10,907 bases of DNA from an uncultured Oscillibacter sp. (lineage in GTDB: Bacteria; Bacillota; Clostridia; Oscillospirales; Oscillospiraceae): positions 1 through 10,907 of the forward strand of contig CAMXNV010000057.1 in assembly GCA_947245315.1 (NCBI GenBank), in the 5' to 3' direction. The notes below the pieces were generated by a model. That model worked only from the letters and a program-made list of their open reading frames with translations, was not told the origin of the DNA and ran no database searches. Of this stretch, positions 6,482 through 10,907 are shown piece by piece (the stretch's first letter is position 1; each line of letters opens with the position of its first letter). Both the position numbers and the translations under genes were made by a program.

Positions 6482-7585
6482 TCACTCCGCCAAAATCAGG
6501 CGGCTCCCCGTGACCAGGGGGCTGTTCTCCGTCAGCTCCGGGACGAACTCCGTCCTTCCGTCCGCTCCCGCCGCCTGGGCCACCAGGCCGGACAGGGTCT
6601 CCACCTGCTCCGGGGCCGCGGCGGCATAAATCCGGTCCACCCGGCCCGCCAGGCGGCTCAGGTCCAGACCCGCCACGGTGTCGGGGCCCTGGGTGATGAT
6701 CTCCGCCGGAATCTCCACGGACAGGAGAATGTCATAGGGCTCCAGGGCCGTGTTCAGGTCGCTCAGCAGCAGGTCCAGGTTGTTGGCCAGGGGCACGTCG
6801 GTGTTGTAGGCAATCTTATTGATTTTTCCCACCGTGGGATAGCTGAAATCCGTCAGCAGCAGCTCGTCAAAGCCCAGCTCGGCGATCTCCTTGGCCAGGG
6901 CGCAGACATACTCCCGAGCCCCGGGCTTGGCGGGGTCCAGCCAGAGGCTGTTGTTCCCGTCGTAGAAGATATAGCCCCCGGTGTTTTTCAGGCCCCGGCC
7001 CTCCACGTCGGCGTTGGCCGCCTTGAAGTCCTGGAGGCAGGACATGCTGGCGATGGTGTGCAGCCCCTCCCGGGAGGTGAAGAGCCCGATTGCGTAGGCG
7101 GTCTCCTGGGGGTCCTCCCCCTGTTCGTTTACAATCTCCACCGCGCCGGACACGGCATTGGCGGAGTCAAAGTAGATCGTCCCGTTGGAGGTCTTGAGGC
7201 GGATGGCCACGGCGTTATAGGCCCCGGACCCGCCGCCGAAGGCCAGCGTGTCAAACTCCCCCCAGGCGCTCTGCCGCAGGGGCTGCGCCGGAAGCGAGAA
7301 GGCCACGGTCTCCTTGGGCCTCTGGTCCTCCGGCTCCTGGACCACCAGGTCCACGTCCGGCTGGTTCTCCGGGTCCTCCGTCCCCCCCTCCGGCGGGGGC
7401 TCGTGCTCCTCCGTCTGCCAAGGCAGGACGATCTGCCGCCGCCCGTCGGCGCTGTAGACAAGGAACTGCTGCAAATAGATGACGCTGGCGGCCACCGCAA
7501 TGACCACGACCAGTATCAACGCCATCAGAAACCTCCACTTGGACCCCCGGCCCCGGTAACTGTTGTAGCCCTTGGCTCCCGCCAT
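6482..7585 (-). CDS. Membrane-anchored glycoside-hydrolase-like protein (DUF4015-like TIM barrel)
   Basis: The 367-residue product starts with a short basic cytosolic tail and one hydrophobic segment (about 19-44) that should act as an uncleaved signal anchor. A Pro/Glu/Asp-rich linker (about 57-93) then leads to a globular outside domain. Within that domain, SLWLDPAKPGAREYV (213-227) and AKEIAELGFDELLLTDFSYP (231-250) resemble the 'WLDP... LGFDEIQFDYVRFP' region of DUF4015 putative glycosyl hydrolases, with Asp240 and Asp246 as candidate active-site residues. This similarity is recalled, not searched, and the substrate is unknown. The ATG at 7583-7585 was chosen because AGAGGTGA (7591-7598) lies 5 nt upstream; the GTG nine bases earlier is part of that ribosome site. 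It follows rpiB by 65 bp, probably as the second gene of that transcript, and its own terminator is at 6273-6306. Confidence 0.75.
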   Translation of the reverse strand: MAGAKGYNSYRGRGSKWRFLMALILVVVIAVAASVIYLQQFLVYSADGRRQIVLPWQTEEHEPPPEGGTEDPENQPDVDLVVQEPEDQRPKETVAFSLPAQPLRQSAWGEFDTLAFGGGSGAYNAVAIRLKTSNGTIYFDSANAVSGAVEIVNEQGEDPQETAYAIGLFTSREGLHTIASMSCLQDFKAANADVEGRGLKNTGGYIFYDGNNSLWLDPAKPGAREYVCALAKEIAELGFDELLLTDFSYPTVGKINKIAYNTDVPLANNLDLLLSDLNTALEPYDILLSVEIPAEIITQGPDTVAGLDLSRLAGRVDRIYAAAAPEQVETLSGLVAQAAGADGRTEFVPELTENSPLVTGSRLILAE

Positions 7586-7603
7586 GCGCGTCACCTCTTT
7601 TCA

Positions 7604-7650
7604 GGAGCGGCGCTCCCGTCTCTTCGCGTTTGGTTTCGGACCCGCGGTCC
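7604..7650. other. Two small triloop hairpins between rpiB and the next gene
   Basis: GGACC-CGC-GGTCC (7638-7650) starts at the base next to the rpiB stop codon, and GGAGC-GGC-GCTCC (7604-7616) lies just before the ribosome site of the downstream gene. Neither has a T-tract, so they do not look like terminators. Their design (5-bp perfect arms, three-base loop) is like that of the hairpins in the groES-groEL spacer. They may be mRNA-processing or stability elements. Confidence 0.5.
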
Positions 7651-8088
7651 TCAGCCCTCCAGGGCCATGGTCTTGTCCACCCGGCGGGCGTGGCGTCCCC
7701 CCTCGAACTCCGTGGAGAGGAACACCTCCACCATCCGCTCGGCCATGTTGGGCCCGGTGAAGCCCGCGCCGATGGCCATCATATTGGCGTCGTTGTGGCG
7801 GCGGGTCATCTCCGCCTGGAGGCAGTCCGCGCAGTGGGCGCAGCGGATACCCTTGATTTTATTGGCCGCGATGGAGATGCCGATGCCCGTGGTGCAGATC
7901 ACGATGCCCCGGTCGCAGGTCCCCTCCGCCACGGCCCGGGCGGCGGCGGCGCCGAAGTCGGGATAGTCGCAGCTCTCCTTGGAGCGGCAGCCGAAGTCCT
8001 CATAGGTATGCCCCAGCTTCTCCAGGACCTTCATCACGTGCTGTTTCAGATCATAGCCGCCGTGGTCGCAGCCCAAAGCGATTTTCAT
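7651..8088 (-). CDS. rpiB: Ribose-5-phosphate isomerase B
   Basis: RpiB interconverts ribulose 5-phosphate and ribose 5-phosphate in the non-oxidative pentose phosphate pathway; close relatives act on allose or galactose 6-phosphates. The 145-residue length is typical. The signature residues are present: CDHGGY (7-12), SCDYPD (39-44), ICTTGIGISIAANK (64-77) with the catalytic-base Cys65, RHNDAN (97-102) and GRHARRVDK (131-139), which binds phosphate. An unusual touch is the cysteine trio in RCAHCADC (82-89). The ATG at 8086-8088 has only a G-run (GGGGGA) as a possible ribosome site. A promoter lies about 40-65 bp upstream, so this gene opens a new transcription unit after the PHP gene and probably includes the glycoside-hydrolase-like gene. 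RpiB versus a sugar-specific LacA/LacB paralogue cannot be settled here, but RpiB is the default for a single short protein. Confidence 0.94.
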   Translation of the reverse strand: MKIALGCDHGGYDLKQHVMKVLEKLGHTYEDFGCRSKESCDYPDFGAAAARAVAEGTCDRGIVICTTGIGISIAANKIKGIRCAHCADCLQAEMTRRHNDANMMAIGAGFTGPNMAERMVEVFLSTEFEGGRHARRVDKTMALEG

Positions 8089-8125
8089 GGTAGTATTCCC
8101 CCGTACTCTTAAAATTGTGGCTTAT

Positions 8126-8154
8126 ATTGTACTCCAAATTTTCCAAAAAAGCAA
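8126..8154 (-). promoter_or_regulatory. Probable SigA-type promoter for rpiB
   Basis: On the minus strand TTGCTT (8149-8154) and TACAAT (8126-8131) are 17 bp apart, in an A/T-rich patch that stands out from its GC-rich surroundings. The start point would be near 8119, about 30 bases before the rpiB ATG. Confidence 0.6.
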
Positions 8155-8197
8155 GATGTTCGTCCTCATAAAATCTCCCGATTCCCCGGGCAGGGCC

Positions 8198-9010
8198 CTA
8201 CAGGCTGTGCCAAACGGGCCGCCGCCCCTCGAAGGTGCAGAACCGGGTGAAGCCGCATTCCCGCAGCAGCGCCTGCCGCTCCCGGACGGCGCAGCCCACC
8301 GCCCCGGCGGCGTGGGCGTCGCTGCCCAGGGTGACGATGGGCTCCGCCGTCATGTTCTTGTAGAGCCGCAGCCGCCTTCCGTCGGGCAGGGGCGTGTTGC
8401 CCCGGTTGGTGTTCACCTCAATGCCGATGCCCTTTTGATTCAAGAGGTCGAATATCTCCGCAATCTCGCCCTCGAAGCGGTCCATGCTCAGGTTCCAGCC
8501 CCGGTTCTCGTTGAGGTAGCGCAGGGGCAGGGTCAGGTGGCCCAGCACGTCAAACTTCCCCCACGCGGCCATCTTCTTCACCTGGCCCAGGTAGTCCGCG
8601 ATGCCGGCGTAGGCCTCCTCCTCGGTCTTGGGATCGAAGAAATAGAGGTCCTCCCCGTTGTAGCGCCGGGAGAGCATGTGGACGGAGCCGATGATGAAGT
8701 CCAGGGGCGGCGCGCCCTCCAGCAGCTTCTCCGTGTGCTCGAAGCCCCAGCAGGCGTCCCCTAGCTCAATGCCCAGCCGCAGCCGGATCCGGTCCCCCAT
8801 GGCGGCCCGGGCTTCAGCGAACTCCTCCGCCAGGGGAGCCCAGTCGTAGCCCTCCCGGAGGGCGCACCCGCCCCAGACCACCGGCTCCACGTGGTCGGTG
8901 AAGCAGATCTCGTCCAGGCCCGCCTGGACGGCGGCCTCCGCCAGGGCGGTCATGGAGTCCCGGGCGTCGGGGGAAACCCGGGAGTGGACGTGATAATCCG
9001 CCAGATACAT
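8198..9010 (-). CDS. PHP-domain phosphatase, histidinol-phosphatase (HisJ/HisK) family
   Basis: The 270-residue product is a metal-dependent phosphoesterase of the PHP superfamily, in the histidinol-phosphatase group that releases phosphate from L-histidinol phosphate. All metal-site motifs are present: DYHVHS (5-10), FTDH (37-40), GIELGD with Glu82, GSVH (108-111), LGHL (156-159), IEVNT (197-201) and LGSDAH (228-233). The ATG at 9008-9010 is preceded by AGAGGTG with a 5-nt gap, inside the last codons of dnaJ. The stop of dnaJ is only 4 nt away, so the gene is almost certainly co-transcribed and possibly co-translated with dnaJ. No histidine-pathway genes are nearby, so the substrate may be another phosphoester; the gene symbol is therefore left empty. 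A weak stem (8177-8190) followed by A-G-A-T4 on the minus strand could end the transcript. Confidence 0.9.
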   Translation of the reverse strand: MYLADYHVHSRVSPDARDSMTALAEAAVQAGLDEICFTDHVEPVVWGGCALREGYDWAPLAEEFAEARAAMGDRIRLRLGIELGDACWGFEHTEKLLEGAPPLDFIIGSVHMLSRRYNGEDLYFFDPKTEEEAYAGIADYLGQVKKMAAWGKFDVLGHLTLPLRYLNENRGWNLSMDRFEGEIAEIFDLLNQKGIGIEVNTNRGNTPLPDGRRLRLYKNMTAEPIVTLGSDAHAAGAVGCAVRERQALLRECGFTRFCTFEGRRPVWHSL

Positions 9011-9014
9011 GGCG

Positions 9015-10148
9015 TCACCTCTTTTTCTTTCCGAAGAACTTCTTCCGCTCCTCGTACTCCCCGTCTCCCATGGCCTCGGCGAACTTCTTCAGGGCTTCCT
9101 TCTGCTCCTTGTTCAGGTTCCGGGGGGTCTCAATGTAGACGGTGACGTACTGGTCTCCCCGGCCCCGGCCGTTGATGGAGGGGATGCCCTTGCCCTTGAG
9201 GCGGAAGGTGGCCCCGCTCTGGGTGCCCTCCGGCAGGTCGTATTTCACCTTGCCGTCGATGGTGGGAATCTCCAGCTCCGCCCCCAGGGCCGCCTGGGTG
9301 AAGGTGATGGGCGCGTCGCAGAGGACGGAGGTGCCCTCCCGCCGGAAAATCTCGTGGGGCCGGACGGTGATGGTAATCAGCAGGTCCCCGGCGGGGCCGC
9401 CGTTCTTCCCGGCGTTGCCCTGGCCCCGGATGGAGATGGTCTGCCCGTTGTCGATGCCCGCGGGGATACTGGCCTGGATGGTCTTCTTTTTCCGCACGGT
9501 CCCCAGGCCCCGGCACTCCCGGCAGGGCTGGTGGATGATCTTCCCCTTGCCGCCGCACCGGGAGCAGGGGGACGAGGTGGCGAAGACCCCCATGGGGGTC
9601 TGCCGCCGGACCTGCACCGTGCCGGTGCCGTGGCAGTCCGGGCAGATCTCCGGGGTGGTGCCCTCGGCGCAGCCGCTGCCCTGGCAGCTGGAGCAGGGCT
9701 CCAGCCGCTCCACGGTGACGGCCTTCTCACAGCCGAAGGCGGCTTCCTCAAAGCTGAGGATCAGCGACATGCGGACGCTCTCCCCCCGCTGGGGGGCGTT
9801 GGGGTTGGTCCGCCGCCCGCCGCCGAAGCCTCCTCCGAAGAAGCTGCCGAAAATATCCCCCAGGTCGCCGAAGTCGAAGCCGCCGTCAAACCCGCCGCCT
9901 CCGGCCCCGAAGCTGGGGTCCACGCCGGCGTGGCCGAACTGGTCGTACCGGCTCCGTTTTTCCTTGTCCGAGAGAATCTCGTAGGCCTCGTTCACTTCCT
10001 TAAACCGGGCCTCGGCCTCCTTGTCCCCGGGGTTCAGGTCCGGGTGATTGGCCTTGGCCAGCTTCCGGTAGGCCCGCTTGATCTCGTCGTCCGAGGCGCC
10101 CTTCTGCACGCCCAGGACTTCGTAATAATCACGTTTCTGATGTGCCAT
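9015..10148 (-). CDS. dnaJ: Chaperone DnaJ (type I Hsp40)
   Basis: DnaJ delivers substrates to DnaK and stimulates its ATPase. The 377-residue product has the complete type I layout: J-domain with HPD (35-37) inside YRKLAKANHPDLNPGD; a Gly/Phe-rich region (about 71-112); a zinc-binding domain with four CxxCxGxG repeats (cysteines 152/155, 169/172, 195/198, 209/212); and two C-terminal substrate-binding domains ending near 345, followed by a Lys-rich tail. The ATG at 10146-10148 was chosen because family homology starts there (AHQKRDYYEVLG). A TTG four codons earlier is in frame, but no strong Shine-Dalgarno is visible for either start, in contrast to neighbouring genes. It follows dnaK by 160 bp with hairpins in between, and the PHP gene starts 4 nt after its stop. 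Confidence 0.97.
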   Translation of the reverse strand: MAHQKRDYYEVLGVQKGASDDEIKRAYRKLAKANHPDLNPGDKEAEARFKEVNEAYEILSDKEKRSRYDQFGHAGVDPSFGAGGGGFDGGFDFGDLGDIFGSFFGGGFGGGRRTNPNAPQRGESVRMSLILSFEEAAFGCEKAVTVERLEPCSSCQGSGCAEGTTPEICPDCHGTGTVQVRRQTPMGVFATSSPCSRCGGKGKIIHQPCRECRGLGTVRKKKTIQASIPAGIDNGQTISIRGQGNAGKNGGPAGDLLITITVRPHEIFRREGTSVLCDAPITFTQAALGAELEIPTIDGKVKYDLPEGTQSGATFRLKGKGIPSINGRGRGDQYVTVYIETPRNLNKEQKEALKKFAEAMGDGEYEERKKFFGKKKR

Positions 10149-10180
10149 TCGTCGTCGCAAAGTCCGCTAAGCTCCATTTC

Positions 10181-10202
10181 CCGCTTTCGCGGAAAATTCC
10201 GC
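10181..10202. other. Small alternative hairpins just upstream of dnaJ
   Basis: On the minus strand CCGC-GAAA-GCGG (10181-10192) is a 4-bp stem closed by a GNRA tetraloop. It competes with the overlapping perfect palindrome GCGGAA-AA-TTCCGC (10189-10202, plus strand). Only one of the two can form at a time. They lie 33-54 bp before the dnaJ ATG, in its untranslated leader. Confidence 0.4.
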
Positions 10203-10268
10203 CCGCTCCCTTGCTCCTCCTCTCCGTCCCGAACCCGCTGCGCCTCGGGCCGGGTAATTAACAGGGGG

Positions 10269-10298
10269 ATGCGGAGCCGCCTTTCAGCGGCCCCGCAT
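10269..10298. other. Hairpin after the dnaK stop codon
   Basis: ATGCGG (10269-10274) pairs with CCGCAT (10293-10298) and GCCGC (10276-10280) with GCGGC (10287-10291), with one mismatch and a 6-base loop. On the minus strand it begins 10 bp after the dnaK TAA and is followed by CCCCCTG rather than a T-run. It is therefore a better candidate for a 3'-end stabiliser or processing site, setting dnaK above dnaJ, than for a full terminator. Confidence 0.6.
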
Positions 10299-10308
10299 AA
10301 TCCCAATT

Positions 10309-10907
10309 TTATTTCTTCTGGTCCTCGTCGTCCACGACCTTATAGTCCGCGTCGTAGTACTGTCCCTCCTGGGCTCCGCCGGCGTCCCCGCCGGGCTGGG
10401 CGCCCTGGGGATTGGCCTGCTGGTACAGCTTCTCGCTGACGGCGTAGAACGCCTGCTGGAGGGCCTCGGTGTCCGCCTTGATGGCGGCCGTGTCCGTACC
10501 CTTCAGGGTCTCCTTCAGCTTGTCGAGGGCCCCCTGGACCTTGCCCTTGTCGTCGGCGGGAATCTTGTCGCCCATGTCCGCCAGGGTCTTCTCGGTCTGA
10601 TAGACCATCTGATCCGCCTGGTTCCGGGTCTCCACTTCCTCCTTGAGCTTCTTGTCCTGGGCGGCGTACTGTTCCGCCTCTTTGACCGCTTTTTCGATGT
10701 CCTCCTTGCTCATATTGGAGGAGGAGGTGATGGTAATATGCTGTTCCGTTCCGGTGCCCAGGTCCTTGGCCGAGACGTTTACGATTCCGTTGGCGTCGAT
10801 GTCAAAGGTGACCTCGATCTGGGGCACGCCCCGGCGGGCGGGCGCGATGCCATCCAGGTGGAAGCGGCCCAGGCTCTTGTTGGCCGCAGCCATCTCCCGC
10901 TCGCCCT
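10309..10907 (-). CDS. dnaK: Chaperone DnaK, C-terminal 198 residues (runs off the right edge)
   Basis: This is the C-terminal part of the Hsp70 chaperone, an ATP-dependent binder of unfolded proteins working with DnaJ and GrpE. The visible segment begins GEREMAAANKSLGRF in the substrate-binding beta domain and continues with GVPQIEVTFDIDANGIVNVSA, the strongly conserved DnaK sequence. The alpha-helical lid follows (about 60 residues from SKEDIEKAVKEAEQ), then a Gly/Gln-rich disordered tail ending in YDADYKVVDDEDQKK, the acidic DnaK terminus. The ATG at 10893 is internal and not a start. Upstream neighbours (typically hrcA, grpE) would lie beyond the right edge; the perfect CIRCE at groESL implies that an hrcA exists in this genome. 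Identification is secure; the N-terminal ATPase domain is not in the window. Confidence 0.98.
   Translation of the reverse strand, partial: GEREMAAANKSLGRFHLDGIAPARRGVPQIEVTFDIDANGIVNVSAKDLGTGTEQHITITSSSNMSKEDIEKAVKEAEQYAAQDKKLKEEVETRNQADQMVYQTEKTLADMGDKIPADDKGKVQGALDKLKETLKGTDTAAIKADTEALQQAFYAVSEKLYQQANPQGAQPGGDAGGAQEGQYYDADYKVVDDEDQKK

Noticed and set aside
8170..8190. Terminator after the PHP gene
   Set aside because: The stem has only 4 bp (CCCG/CGGG) with a 6-base loop, followed by AGATTTT; too weak to list as a terminator.
9009..10439. 476-codon plus-strand frame opposite dnaJ and dnaK
   Set aside because: Antisense of two unmistakable chaperone genes and their spacer; no homology recognised and no ribosome site of note.

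Overview
The window reads as chromosomal DNA of a GC-rich, low-oxygen-adapted member of the Clostridia, most likely a gut Oscillospiraceae relative. This is inferred from a perfect HrcA/CIRCE operator on groESL, a DUF6514-type small protein, clostridial ComEC, RNase M5 and RpiB sequences, strong AGGAGG ribosome sites and very GC-rich third codon positions. Every gene I support lies on the minus strand, so the window is read from right to left. The long plus-strand open frames are shadows of that codon bias.

Reading with transcription from the right edge: the C-terminal third of dnaK (10309-10907) is followed by a 160-bp spacer with two hairpins, then dnaJ (9015-10148), then a PHP-family phosphoesterase (8198-9010) that starts 4 nt after dnaJ and appears to be its operon partner. 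A fresh promoter (8126-8154) then drives rpiB (7651-8088) and probably the membrane-anchored glycoside-hydrolase-like gene (6482-7585). That unit ends at an intrinsic terminator (6273-6306). A 165-bp MITE-like imperfect palindrome (6315-6479) sits between the stop codon and the terminator.

Just past the terminator come comEC (3964-6240, DNA uptake channel), holA (2937-3995, DNA polymerase III delta, overlapping comEC by 32 bp) and rnmV (2321-2914, 5S rRNA maturase), arranged as one tight operon. A small DUF6514-family gene (1976-2212) follows behind its own control region, which carries two Spo0A-box-like heptamers 10 bp apart. Last is the groES-groEL operon (1-1808), with a SigA-type promoter and an extended CIRCE operator.

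The window therefore holds two class I heat-shock loci (dnaK-dnaJ and groESL) about 7 kb apart on the same strand, with DNA-uptake, replication and RNA-processing genes between them. The genes are mostly housekeeping; the unusual material is between them. The clearest case is the 327-bp groES-groEL spacer, which is packed with about ten short perfect hairpins, mostly with three-base loops, plus a 12-bp long-range stem. It also forms one uninterrupted reading frame from the groES stop codon (ATGA overlap) to the groEL ribosome site. I see no defence system, CRISPR array, tRNA, rRNA or transposase gene.
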